NCBI GenBank assembly: GCA_050304615.1
Contig: JBNLDW010000015.1
Coordinates: 1-64,000 of the forward strand
Length of the DNA stretch: 64,000 bases
Reading direction: 5' to 3'
From: CBFDBF01 sp050304615
GTDB lineage: Bacteria > Pseudomonadota > Gammaproteobacteria > Chromatiales > Chromatiaceae
In this document: positions 1 to 7,595 of the stretch, piece after piece
How positions within the stretch are numbered: the first letter of the stretch is position 1
Layout of the letters: each line of letters opens with the position of its first letter
Notes under the pieces: generated by a model
Database searches by the model: none
Told to the model about the DNA's origin: nothing
The model's input: only the letters and a program-made list of their open reading frames with translations
Position numbers and translations under genes: made by a program

Positions 1-225
1 AATCAACTCAAAAAGCGCTCTGTTAATGCTGTTGTCACATATGGGGATCCATCGTTTTATTCAAAGGTGGGATTTCAGGCGCTTTCGGAAAATGTAATTC
101 AGGCTCCGCTAAAGCTTTCAATGCCTTTTGGCTGGCTCGGCAAATCTTTAACGGAAGAGCCTATTCCAACTATTAACGAACGCCCCATGTGTGTTAAGGA
201 ATTCAATGACCCTGTTTATTGGTAA
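1..225 (+). CDS. GNAT-family acetyltransferase, C-terminal part (runs off left edge)
   Basis: Reading frame 1 is open from the first base to a TAA at 223-225 (74 residues). The peptide contains YGDPSFYSKVGF, the end of a GNAT fold in which the residues around 'FYxKxGF' form the last acetyl-CoA-proximal strand and helix, as in YhbS-like N-acetyltransferases. The N-terminal half and the acetyl-CoA P-loop are outside the window, so substrate cannot be judged. An attC-like site follows directly at 234, so the gene is probably the cargo of an integron cassette; GNAT enzymes are common cassette cargo. The family is fairly secure from the motif; the specific activity is unknown. Confidence 0.7.
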   Translation, partial: NQLKKRSVNAVVTYGDPSFYSKVGFQALSENVIQAPLKLSMPFGWLGKSLTEEPIPTINERPMCVKEFNDPVYW

Positions 226-233
226 ACAAAAGA

Positions 234-320
234 ACATAACAATCACATGCACTCGGACAGTAATAAGCGCCGCTCGTTCCTCGCTCTGCTTTTTACTGCC
301 GGTGATGTGAAGCGTTAGCT
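234..320 (+). repeat. attC recombination site 1
   Basis: An 87-base imperfect palindrome lies just after the GNAT stop codon. It starts with an R''-like ACATAAC and ends with the core-like GTTAGCT at 314-320. ATCACATGC near the left pairs with GTGATGTGA near the right, and AAGCGCCGC and GCTTTTTACT lie around the centre. This is the architecture of integron attC sites (R''-L''-L'-R'). The internal sequence closely resembles the sites at 674 and 26018. Confidence 0.8.
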
Positions 321-331
321 GTCAAAAGGAA

Positions 332-679
332 ATGGAAGATACTGTCTTAATACATGGTGATCACTGGAAAGTCAGTGATGTGAAAGAAGAGGTTGAATGG
401 TGCAGGAACCAAAAATGGGAGAAGGCAACGTTCGTACCTCGCGATGCGATAAAGCAAAAACATTCATGGACTGAGCATAAAGAAGGAAACGCTGTTCCTG
501 TAGGTGGTGAGGTAATCGAAGGCGGCTGGGAACATGAGCATTGCCAGGTATGTTGGTGGAAAATACGAGAATCTGATAACCCAGAGATTGGTGTTGGGTA
601 CACCAATGGCAATCAGTGGCTATGTGCCGAGTGCTACCGGCAATTTGTCGAGAGCAATATTCTTGAAATCAGCAGCTAA
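332..679 (+). CDS. Cassette-borne hypothetical protein with a zinc-ribbon-like Cys pattern
   Basis: 115-residue soluble protein beginning 12 bases after the attC core, the usual position of a cassette gene; AAAGGAA lies 5' of the ATG. The C-terminal half has two Cys pairs, HCQVCWW (about residues 71-77) and LCAECYRQF (about 97-105). These are spaced like a small treble-clef or zinc-ribbon knuckle, so zinc binding is plausible. The N-terminal half is rich in Trp, Glu and Lys with no motif I recognise. The stop codon lies within the left arm of the next attC. Function is unknown; it could be a small nucleic-acid or protein-binding module. Confidence 0.75.
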   Translation: MEDTVLIHGDHWKVSDVKEEVEWCRNQKWEKATFVPRDAIKQKHSWTEHKEGNAVPVGGEVIEGGWEHEHCQVCWWKIRESDNPEIGVGYTNGNQWLCAECYRQFVESNILEISS

Positions 680-761
680 CAAGGCAATTTCACACGGACG
701 GCAAAAAGCGCCGCTCGTTCCTCGCTATGCTTTTTGCCTCCGGTGAATTGCGGCGTTATAC
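674..761 (+). repeat. attC recombination site 2
   Basis: An 88-base imperfect palindrome between cassette genes. The left arm carries AGCTAAC (674-680) and the right end GTTATAC (755-761). The internal CGGACGGCAAAAAGCGCCGC pairs with GCTTTTTGCCTCCG across the centre. Together with site 1 it delimits a complete cassette. It is nearly the same as sites 1 and 26018 in the central part, which argues that all came from one integron platform. Confidence 0.85.
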
Positions 762-768
762 GCAATAA

Positions 769-1119
769 ATGATAGAAAACATTATCTTTTACTCTATTTG
801 TCTATTCTTTGCTCTTATAGGCTTAGGCGCATCGTGGAGTGCAAGGCATAGATATCAATTAAGGCTAAAAGCTATATTTTTTATTGTGCCTATTTTAGTT
901 TCAATTATTTACATTACTGAACCGGCATTCCTAAAGGTATTTGATATTAGAGTAATATTTAATTATCTAGATTATGACGAGAATGCCTTACCCGCTAGAC
1001 TACGAATGTTTTTTGTTACTATTCTATGGTTTAGTATTATTGGTTACTTAATAATTACGCTCATATTATTAACAAATACAATACAGCGTATAACAAGGCA
1101 TTCAAGCGGGACAAGCTAA
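769..1119 (+). CDS. Cassette-borne small membrane protein, unknown function
   Basis: 116 residues with three hydrophobic stretches that look like transmembrane helices (about residues 4-24, 35-52 and 80-103), separated by basic segments such as RHRYQLRLK. No catalytic motif is visible. It begins 8 bases after the attC core and its end runs into the next attC, so it is single-gene cassette cargo. The codon use is much more A+T-rich than the housekeeping genes of this window, consistent with foreign origin. Small membrane proteins of unknown role are frequent in integron cassettes; no function can be assigned. Confidence 0.7.
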   Translation: MIENIIFYSICLFFALIGLGASWSARHRYQLRLKAIFFIVPILVSIIYITEPAFLKVFDIRVIFNYLDYDENALPARLRMFFVTILWFSIIGYLIITLILLTNTIQRITRHSSGTS

Positions 1120-1152
1120 ACTACAGCTTGCCCCTTAATTTTGACGTTAGAT
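1088..1152 (+). repeat. attC recombination site 3 (short type)
   Basis: A 65-base site with left arm GTATAAC (1088-1094) and right core GTTAGAT (1146-1152), the latter matching the GTTRRRY consensus exactly. GGGACAAGCT and AGCTTGCCCC form the internal stem. It is shorter than and different in sequence from its neighbours. It overlaps the 3' end of the preceding gene and the start codon region of the next one, as is common in compact cassettes. Confidence 0.8.
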
Positions 1153-1627
1153 GCTAAATAAAATAATGAGGACGTTTGTATTTTCAATTCTACTTTTGGC
1201 GTCACATTCAATAATTGCATGTGATTGCGCTTCTATGGGGCCATTTATTGAATCTCAAGTAAGCGAAGATTATGTGATTGTTGGAACTGTAAAATCATAC
1301 GATTCTAAAAAGACAAGTATGAACATAAGGGTTGATGATGTTATTAAGGGCGACATAAAAGAAATAAATATTAGAGTGTGGGGTGATAATGGTTATTTGT
1401 GCAGGCCTTATGTAACAGAATTTATAATAAACAAACAATATGTGTTTAGTATTTATACGCCAAAAGAGACTTTCGACAACGCGGGTAAAGAAAAATATGC
1501 CATATCAATTTGTGGAACAAATTGGCTCGAAAAGGAGGGTTCAACTGTAAGAGGTAATATCTTTAATGAGAAGGAAAATCACTCATTAGAATTATCCAAG
1601 TTAAAGGAGTTAATTAATGGCATCTAA
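1151..1627 (+). CDS. Cassette-borne secreted protein, NTR/TIMP-like
   Basis: 158 residues with an N-terminal signal peptide (hydrophobic FVFSILLLASHSIIA, cleavage likely just before the Cys of CDCASMG). A mature protein starting with C-x-C, followed by a beta-rich segment with 'VIVGTV' and two later single cysteines (CRPYV and ICGTNW), resembles bacterial netrin-module/TIMP-like proteins. That would be a small OB-like beta-barrel held by disulphides, acting in the periplasm or outside the cell. The family call is by pattern only. Start at 1151 overlaps the attC core; an internal ATG at 1166 would also leave a good signal peptide. The TAA lies in the next attC arm. Very A+T-rich. Confidence 0.65.
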   Translation: MLNKIMRTFVFSILLLASHSIIACDCASMGPFIESQVSEDYVIVGTVKSYDSKKTSMNIRVDDVIKGDIKEINIRVWGDNGYLCRPYVTEFIINKQYVFSIYTPKETFDNAGKEKYAISICGTNWLEKEGSTVRGNIFNEKENHSLELSKLKELINGI

Positions 1628-1709
1628 CAAGCCGGTCAAGTTCACTCCGGGCCTACGGCCCTGCGCGGGACCTCGGCTTCGCCTCGGCCCCTTACCGTAA
1701 ACGTTAGGC
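1622..1709 (+). repeat. attC recombination site 4 (consensus arms)
   Basis: An 88-base site with arms that match the consensus exactly: ATCTAAC (RYYYAAC) at 1622-1628 and GTTAGGC (GTTRRRY) at 1703-1709. The interior holds nested G+C-rich hairpins, GGGCCTACGGCCC and CCTCGGCTTCGCCTCGG. This is the clearest attC of the window and the best single piece of evidence for an integron cassette array. Confidence 0.92.
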
Positions 1710-1719
1710 ATAGCAAATC

Positions 1720-2172
1720 ATGGAACAAATATTTGAGTGGCAAATGTCGTTACTAAACAATCCAGTATATTTTGGAATTTTCCTTGTTGTAATGTGGTGT
1801 CTTACTTTAGTTGCTCTTTCTAAAATTACAGGTTGGTCGCGTCTTGCGGAAAAATATAAAACCAGAATCAAACCAGAATCAAAGCTAATGTATGCAGTTC
1901 AGGCATTTTGGGGCTCAATAATGTTGGCAGGTAATATCTATACTATTGGCACCGATAGAAACGGCCTCTTTTTGGGGGTTTTACTCCCATTTAGAATTGG
2001 GCATCCTCCTTTATTGATACCATGGCATGAGATTAGAGCAAAGAAAGTAGATGGTTTTATAAAGCCGCGGGTGCAGTTGATATTTGGTAATGGTATATCC
2101 AGGCCGTTTGAAGTATATGAAAAAACTGCGAAAAAGATTGAAGAAGGTAGTAATGGTAAATTTAGTTACTAG
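1720..2172 (+). CDS. Cassette-borne membrane-associated protein, unknown function
   Basis: 150 residues. The first 40 contain a strong transmembrane helix (YFGIFLVVMWCLTLVAL, residues 17-33) and a second hydrophobic segment lies around residues 60-75. The C-terminal 70 residues are soluble and contain 'PLLIPWHEIRAKK', a turn often seen in small PH-like membrane-anchored domains, but this is only suggestive. It starts 11 bases after the attC core. Downstream there is only a degenerate left arm (GCCTAAT) and then the palindromic element, so the cassette lacks a normal terminal attC. Confidence 0.65.
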   Translation: MEQIFEWQMSLLNNPVYFGIFLVVMWCLTLVALSKITGWSRLAEKYKTRIKPESKLMYAVQAFWGSIMLAGNIYTIGTDRNGLFLGVLLPFRIGHPPLLIPWHEIRAKKVDGFIKPRVQLIFGNGISRPFEVYEKTAKKIEEGSNGKFSY

Positions 2173-2193
2173 TACACGCCTAATAAAATAACC

Positions 2194-2269
2194 GGATCAG
2201 AGAGCAATTGTTTCTAATATTAAGAGATCCCGAATATTAGCGTTAATTGCTCTCTGACCACATTTATTC
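2194..2269 (+). repeat. Palindromic element, copy 1, at right end of the cassette array
   Basis: A long hairpin-forming unit. The left arm ATCAGAGAGCAATT...TAATATT pairs with AATATT...AATTGCTCTCTGACC. About 15 plus 7 bases pair almost perfectly around a 5-base unpaired block (GTTTC opposite GCGTT). Similarity to a second copy at 26599-26671 extends past the right arm through CACATTTATTC. Both copies follow the last gene of a cassette array. It could be an aberrant attC, a MITE-like or REP-like unit, or a transcription terminator; no T-run follows. Confidence 0.8.
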
Positions 2270-2288
2270 ATTATGGGTGGGCGGCAGT

Positions 2289-3992
2289 ATGAATACATTT
2301 AAATTATTGCCACTGTCTCTGGCTGCCATGTTCCTATATGGTTGTGGCTCATGTCCAGAACTTATGAACATAGCCTGCACGGAAGCAGATGGGGTCGAAT
2401 ATAACGGAGAGTTACAGGACCACATTGAAACACCCAATGCAGAAACTATTTATTGGAAAGTTGACAACCAATTCAGACTGTTTGAAGACGAAAATGATTT
2501 CCATCGTGTTTACAGTAGATTAAAAGATGTGCCAACTGCTGCTGCCAAAGGGAAATCCAAAATACATCCATCTCCGATCAAAGGACCGGACTTACTTCGT
2601 TGCAGAGAGCTACCTAAAACCAAATGGGATTCTTCTGAACATGAATATGTAAGTGAATATCTCCCCCCCGAAGAGTGGCCTATAACAGCATGGGTTAAGG
2701 CAGAAGAGAGTGACCACTGCTCATGGGAGATAGAATCTACTGGTCAAGCAATAGATGGGTGCATAGCGAAGTTAACACTACCCTCTACTGAAGAGACATT
2801 GATAGTTAATATTTCCAGGGAAAATGGCTCAATACTCACTTTGAACCAAGAGGTCAAAATCGATCATAAGGTTATTGTTGTACTGGGAGATTCATATGCA
2901 TCAGGCGAAGGTGTGCCAGATGTTAACCAGCAAATTGAGCAATACATGATACCCCCAGTCACGCATCTTAACGACACCCACTGGTGGGATAAAAAATGCC
3001 ATAGATCACTACCCACATCTGCACTGTATGCGGCAATGGAGTGGATATCGCTCCCTAAAAAGACAAAGCATAGGGCAGTCTCGTTTCTTTCATATGCATG
3101 CTCTGGCGCAGAAATCGGAGATTTAATAATAGAAGGCAAAATGGTTTCACTAAACAATCCACCAATACCAGAGTTTGGTGGGATATTAACTCCATATAGT
3201 GGCAGAGAGACAAAAGAGCAACTCAAGTATCATCAAAAAAACCCCTCCTGGAATTGTAGAGACAAATGTATACAAGATGTATATAAGGGGGATTACATAG
3301 AGCCACAACTCAATCAAGCCATAAGAGACCTGTGCCCTGGAACAATCACCAAGACCCTACCTTTTTGGACATGCAGTGAGGAGATCATACAGCCTGACCT
3401 TTTGGTTCTAAGCGTTGGAGGTAATGATGTAGGCTTTGGTGAACTGATTACGTCTGCACTTATACCTGAATGTGAGAGAAATTGCCTGGGCGATGTGGAT
3501 CGGACAATTTTCAACGAGCTGAAAAAAAAGTATGCCTTTATGGCAACCACAATCAACCAACACCTTTCTCCCAAGAATGTTATTGTTTTAGATTATGGCG
3601 ATCCCACAAAAGATGAAAATGGAGATTATTGCAAGTACGATGGCAGTATCTTTGAAGGAGGTGTTGGCATCGGCCCCTTCAGGATCTCAGAAAGGGAGTA
3701 TAAAAAAGCATACACAAAGATCGTGCGCCCCCTCAACAGTACGATAAAAAAAGTAGTCCGAGAATATAAGCCTTACAACTGGCATTGGGTTGGGGGCATG
3801 CAAGAAGCCACCAAAACCAAAGGCATTTGCTCAAAGAAAAGCTGGTTTAATACAACTTACATCTCTTATAAGAAACAGAATATCATTCCGCGTACTGTAT
3901 ATCTAACATCCGGTGTACTGCACCCAAACATAATCTATCACTACAACCAGAAAAATTTCATTGTGAGGTGGATGCTAGATAATGGGTTTTAG
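2289..3992 (+). CDS. SGNH/GDSL-family hydrolase lipoprotein
   Basis: 567 residues from the ATG at 2289, chosen because it gives a lipoprotein signal (hydrophobic core ending LYGCGSC, lipobox Cys near residue 18); a longer frame would start with TTG inside the palindromic element. The SGNH blocks are present: block I GDSYASGEG (nucleophile Ser), block III GGNDVGFG, and a late HPN that may supply the catalytic His. GDSYASGEG resembles secreted lipases/esterases of the actinobacterial SGNH type. Roughly 190 residues precede the catalytic domain and are unassigned. It probably acts as an envelope-anchored esterase or lipase. It sits directly after the cassette array but is longer than typical cassette genes. 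Confidence 0.8.
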   Translation: MNTFKLLPLSLAAMFLYGCGSCPELMNIACTEADGVEYNGELQDHIETPNAETIYWKVDNQFRLFEDENDFHRVYSRLKDVPTAAAKGKSKIHPSPIKGPDLLRCRELPKTKWDSSEHEYVSEYLPPEEWPITAWVKAEESDHCSWEIESTGQAIDGCIAKLTLPSTEETLIVNISRENGSILTLNQEVKIDHKVIVVLGDSYASGEGVPDVNQQIEQYMIPPVTHLNDTHWWDKKCHRSLPTSALYAAMEWISLPKKTKHRAVSFLSYACSGAEIGDLIIEGKMVSLNNPPIPEFGGILTPYSGRETKEQLKYHQKNPSWNCRDKCIQDVYKGDYIEPQLNQAIRDLCPGTITKTLPFWTCSEEIIQPDLLVLSVGGNDVGFGELITSALIPECERNCLGDVDRTIFNELKKKYAFMATTINQHLSPKNVIVLDYGDPTKDENGDYCKYDGSIFEGGVGIGPFRISEREYKKAYTKIVRPLNSTIKKVVREYKPYNWHWVGGMQEATKTKGICSKKSWFNTTYISYKKQNIIPRTVYLTSGVLHPNIIYHYNQKNFIVRWMLDNGF

Positions 3993-4028
3993 GCATTTAG
4001 CTGCGTTTGATAACACTGACTCCATATT

Positions 4029-4529
4029 ATGACTACGGATTATCAAATAATGAACATCATCTACACCCCTATCGGCATCATCCACAGTCCGTTTCAGAAA
4101 CTGAACGACATGCCTATTCAACCCACAGGTGCCACTGGCGTTGAGGGCTCTATCGAAGTGTTAGATGAGTTCCAAGATGGACTAGCCGATCTCGATGGCT
4201 TCTCACACATCATCCTGCTGTACCATTTCCACCGCAGTGATAGCTTTAACCTACAGGTTGTACCGTTCATGGATTCAGAGGAGCGAGGGCTCTTCTCCAC
4301 CCGCGCGCCGAAACGACCCAATTCTATCGGGCTCTCTATCGTTAAGTTGGATCGGGTAGAGGACAATATCCTCTATGTTAAGAATATTGATGTGCTGGAT
4401 GGCACTCCCCTGCTCGATATTAAGCCCTACATCCCGGAGTTCGATGCCCAGGAAGGTGTCCGCACCGGTTGGTTCAGACAGTCACGTGAGACCGTCTCCA
4501 GTCACAGGTCTGATGAGCGGTTTAAATAG
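4029..4529 (+). CDS. trmO: TrmO/TsaA-like tRNA methyltransferase domain protein
   Basis: 166 residues (or 159 from the internal ATG at 4050, which fits the family start 'YTPIGIIHSPF' better; neither start has a clear ribosome site). The conserved features of the TrmO/UPF0066 family are visible: IGIIHSPF, the LDGFSHIILLYHFH block, STRAPKRPNSIGLS and VLDGTPLLDIKPYIPEFD. In E. coli TrmO methylates t6A37 of tRNA-Thr(GGU) with S-adenosylmethionine. This is the short form without the E. coli C-terminal extension. The short form is common in archaea and some bacteria and may have a different methyl acceptor. It stands alone. Confidence 0.85.
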   Translation: MTTDYQIMNIIYTPIGIIHSPFQKLNDMPIQPTGATGVEGSIEVLDEFQDGLADLDGFSHIILLYHFHRSDSFNLQVVPFMDSEERGLFSTRAPKRPNSIGLSIVKLDRVEDNILYVKNIDVLDGTPLLDIKPYIPEFDAQEGVRTGWFRQSRETVSSHRSDERFK

Positions 4530-4933
4530 CGTTAACTCCTAACCTCCTGGCTCTCTCACAGGCCGCTATTCATGGTGACCCCTGGCATGCACTCAGGTGA
4601 CAGACTTATCCAATGGCTTGCGCCAGATGAGTGGCTATATATTGGCCCTTCAACATAGACCCATATCACAAATTTTATATTCCACCGAAAAACCAACAGA
4701 ACTAAATTTAAATAATTTGTGTCGCAATAGTGCTGGCAAAATAGTTCACTATCTACACCATTTGGATAATTAGCTGTTATGCGATAACTCTCAAGGTAGT
4801 AGGTAATAACTGAAAATGGAAGATTCGTACGATACTGAATGCAAACAGAGCTATAGCATGGATTAATCGCCCATTTAGCATTATGGGCATACTGCTATTT
4901 GACTATAGCTGTTAATACTTATGGAGGATTAAT
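4530..4933. other. 404-base intergenic region, no gene recognised
   Basis: No convincing reading frame or RNA gene is seen. The second half is A+T-rich. A Shine-Dalgarno GGAGG at 4922-4926 serves the gene at 4934. The promoter of that gene is presumably here, but I cannot single out -35/-10 boxes with confidence. Confidence 0.5.
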
Positions 4934-5428
4934 ATGAAACACAACACAAAAGTACTTTTTGTCAGTTCTGTATTAATGCTGGCATCTTCAATGGCAAATG
5001 CAGAGACATGCTGTATTGCAGGAGCCTATACAGGGACTGCTGTTGACGATGAAACGAGCTGCCAAACAGGGGAAACGAGACATTTCACCATGGTGATTAA
5101 TCAACGTAAGTGCCAACAGAAAATAACTGGACAAGTCGCCACAGATTCTAGCGGTGAAACATCTACTCTAGAAGGTGGTGTATTAGTAACCGGTGATAGC
5201 TGTGCAATCAAGGGAACGATAACCAAATCCTCAACTCCCGCACTTTCGGGACCACGTATACCTGCCACCTCAACTCCCCGGTCAGCTGAGACAACAGAAT
5301 TTAGAGGGATGTTAAACCGGAGAAGCGCGTCTAAACCATGGGTACTGAAAGATGGAGCATATATAAGCAGTGACGGCTGCAAAGGACACTTCAGTATGGC
5401 TCAGCAGCAGCAGGGAACGCTACGCTGA
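4934..5428 (+). CDS. Exported cysteine-containing protein, unknown function
   Basis: 164 residues with a clear Sec signal peptide (VLFVSSVLMLASSMANA, cleavage after ANA near residue 23). The mature protein opens with ETCCIAGAYTGTAVDD and has further cysteines in TSCQTG, RKCQQ, DSCAIKG and DGCKGHF, so disulphides are likely. The pattern TGxxxD...GxFxG suggests a small beta-barrel or lipocalin-like exported protein, but I do not recognise the family. GGAGG lies 7 bases before the ATG. It is monocistronic and followed by an inverted repeat at 5458-5505. Confidence 0.75.
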   Translation: MKHNTKVLFVSSVLMLASSMANAETCCIAGAYTGTAVDDETSCQTGETRHFTMVINQRKCQQKITGQVATDSSGETSTLEGGVLVTGDSCAIKGTITKSSTPALSGPRIPATSTPRSAETTEFRGMLNRRSASKPWVLKDGAYISSDGCKGHFSMAQQQQGTLR

Positions 5429-5457
5429 ACAACTTCTATCTGTCGCCCTTAACCACA

Positions 5458-5505
5458 GAGCCTGGTCAGAGAACAATTATTTGTCTTGATCTCTGATCCA
5501 GGCTC
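5458..5505. repeat. Inverted repeat related to the palindromic element; possible terminator between convergent genes
   Basis: GAGCCTGGTCAGAGA pairs with TCTCTGATCCAGGCTC with one bulged base. The left arm and adjoining bases (GGTCAGAGAACAATTATTTG) resemble the left arm of the copies at 2194 and 26599 (about 16 of 20 bases by eye). The centre is shortened and there is no T-run. It lies between convergent genes, where it may act as a bidirectional terminator. Confidence 0.55.
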
Positions 5506-5609
5506 TCACTCTTCCAGAACCGCATTTTCTCGCCAAATGGCACTTTGGCCTGATCCAATACCACCTCTCAATACAGATCAGACATACCACTCAAATCTGA
5601 GTATCCTCT

Positions 5610-6692
5610 TCACCCCATATGCACAGGCAGCCGCCGCCGTCCCCAATCTCCCGGTTCAGGCGCAAACACCCCGGCGCAGCGGGTTCCACAAGAGCGACAC
5701 TCCCCTTCTGGTGTGAGGTTCCACTTACCCAGTTGGTACCAATCGCGCTCTATCAGCAGTTCACCACAGTGGTGACACCAGGTGCTATCACCCTCTGGAT
5801 CATGCACGTTGCCACAGTAGGCGTAGTGCAGGCCGCTAGCCAGGGCGATCTTCCGGGCACGTACAAGGGTGCTGGCCGGGGTCGCCGCTACATCTTGCAT
5901 CTTCCAGTCTGGATGGAAGGCCGAGAAGTGCATCGGTACATCGGGGCCAAGCTGCTCTACTACCCAGTTGGTCATCTCCTTCAACTCTTGGTCGGAATCA
6001 TTCTCTCCCGGGATCAGTAGTGTGGTCAGCTCCAGCCAGACATCGGTCTCTGTTTTAAGGTAGAGCAGTGTATCCAATACGGTCTGTAGATCGCCGCTAC
6101 AGTGGCGCCGGTAAAACTCACTGTTAAACGACTTCAGATCGACATTGGCCGCATCGATATGGCGAAACAACTGCTCCCGTGGCTCCCCTGGAGAGATATA
6201 TCCGGCCGTTACCGCTACCGTTTTTATCCCCAGTTCATGGCTGGCTTGGGCGGTCGCATCCGCATACTCCAGAAAGATCACCGGATCATTGTAGGTGAAG
6301 GCGACACTACTACATCCCAACTCCAGCGCCTTGCTGGCGATCTCCTCCGGGGATGCACTGGCGGCCAGGACATCGATCTCACGCGATTTACTCATATCCC
6401 AGTTCTGACAGAAGCCACAAGTGAGATTGCACCCGGCAGTACCAAAGGAGAGTACCGCGGTCCCCGGAAGGAAATGGTTTAGTGGTTTTTTCTCTATGGG
6501 ATCAACACAGAACCCGCTGGAGCGTCCATAGGTGGTGAGAACTATCTCTCCAGCGTGGCAGGCGCGGACAAAACAGAGCCCCTGTTGACCCTCACGCAGC
6601 TTGCAGTAATGAGGACAGACATCACACTGCACCCGCCCACCCTCAACCTGGTGCCAATATTTTGTGGGGAATGGAGTATCGTTCCGTGCCAT
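5610..6692 (-). CDS. amrS: AmmeMemoRadiSam system radical SAM enzyme
   Basis: 360 residues. The radical SAM cluster motif CxxxCxxC is seen as CNLTCGFC (about residues 89-96). Cysteine pairs near the N-terminus (CDVCPHYC) and C-terminus (CHHCGEL, CRSCGTRC) probably bind zinc or extra clusters, which is the AmrS pattern relative to pyruvate formate-lyase activases. The conserved text GEIVLTTYGRSSGFCVDPIEKKPLNHF is split across the activase-like N-terminal region. It is divergent from amrB-amrA with 114 bases between, so the three are probably co-regulated. Comparative genomics groups the three families as a conserved system; the substrate is unproven and RNA modification has been proposed. Confidence 0.92.
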   Translation of the reverse strand: MARNDTPFPTKYWHQVEGGRVQCDVCPHYCKLREGQQGLCFVRACHAGEIVLTTYGRSSGFCVDPIEKKPLNHFLPGTAVLSFGTAGCNLTCGFCQNWDMSKSREIDVLAASASPEEIASKALELGCSSVAFTYNDPVIFLEYADATAQASHELGIKTVAVTAGYISPGEPREQLFRHIDAANVDLKSFNSEFYRRHCSGDLQTVLDTLLYLKTETDVWLELTTLLIPGENDSDQELKEMTNWVVEQLGPDVPMHFSAFHPDWKMQDVAATPASTLVRARKIALASGLHYAYCGNVHDPEGDSTWCHHCGELLIERDWYQLGKWNLTPEGECRSCGTRCAGVFAPEPGDWGRRRLPVHMG

Positions 6693-6806
6693 CTGTCGCG
6701 CTCCTTAGTACCTAGATAATAGCGCAATCTGTGAGCTAAGGCTTTGCGCCGCAGCCTGCATTGCGCTACAACATAGGTTAACTGGATAGCACTAGGGGTG
6801 TCCATT

Positions 6807-7595
6807 ATGCCAAATATCCAACTGCCGGTAGTTGCTGGTAGCTTTTATCCAGCAGACCCTACTGAACTGCGAGCCCAACTGCGCTCCTTTCTGGAATCAG
6901 CCCAGCCTGAAACCATAGCCGCTCCCAAGGCGCTGATAGCCCCCCACGCTGGCTATATATACTCTGGGCCTATTGCCGCCAGCGCCTATATCCAACTGAC
7001 CTCCAGCGCAAACAAGATTAGCCGGGTGGTTATCTTGGCGCCCTCACACCGGGTGCACTTCTATGGTATCGCCTGCTCTAGTGCAGAGTTCTTTCAGACC
7101 CCTCTGGGGTTGCTTGAGGTAGACCATTCGGCCACTGCAGAACTACAGGATCTACCCCAGGTCGCGCTACTGGACGCTGCCTTTGAGCAGGAGCACAGCC
7201 TGGAGGTACATCTACCCTTTCTGCAGGAGACCCTTGGCGAATTCAAGATTGTCCCCCTGATCGTCGGAGATACAGATCCTGCAGCGGTGGATGAGGTGCT
7301 GGAGCGGCTGTGGGGCGGAGCTGAGACCCTGATAGTTATCAGCTCTGATCTGAGCCACTATCTGGAGTACGAAGAGGCCAATAGGATCGATACAGAAACC
7401 TCCAGGGATATTGAGAGACTGCAGCCGGAGGCGATCAGCCATGACCAGGCGTGTGGCCGTCTCCCGATCAGCGGACTGCTGCTGGCAGCACGGCGCCACC
7501 AGCTACACCCAACTACCCTGGATCTACGCAACTCCGGAGATACTGCCGGTTCCAAAGATAGAGTAGTCGGCTATGGAGCCTACGCCTTTGCCTGA
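6807..7595 (+). CDS. amrB: AmmeMemoRadiSam system protein B (MEMO1 family)
   Basis: About 262 residues. The ATG at 6807 is preferred over the upstream GTG at 6798 because AGGGG sits 8 bases before it and the product then begins MPNIQLPVVAGSFYPAD, the typical family start. Conserved MEMO features include PHAGYIYSG, LAPSHRV, EHSLEVHLPFLQ and SSDLSHYL; the His and other residues there align with the metal site of class III extradiol-type dioxygenases. Human MEMO1 has been linked to redox and metal biology. It overlaps the start of amrA by 23 bases, implying translational coupling, and is divergent from amrS. Confidence 0.93.
   Translation: MPNIQLPVVAGSFYPADPTELRAQLRSFLESAQPETIAAPKALIAPHAGYIYSGPIAASAYIQLTSSANKISRVVILAPSHRVHFYGIACSSAEFFQTPLGLLEVDHSATAELQDLPQVALLDAAFEQEHSLEVHLPFLQETLGEFKIVPLIVGDTDPAAVDEVLERLWGGAETLIVISSDLSHYLEYEEANRIDTETSRDIERLQPEAISHDQACGRLPISGLLLAARRHQLHPTTLDLRNSGDTAGSKDRVVGYGAYAFA

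Noticed and set aside
2247..2288. TTG start giving a 14-residue longer SGNH hydrolase
   Set aside because: It lies inside the palindromic element and would put extra residues before a perfect lipoprotein signal; ATG 2289 is better.
5619..6482. Plus-strand frames opposite amrS
   Set aside because: They are shadows of the amrS coding sequence without ribosome sites or recognisable products.
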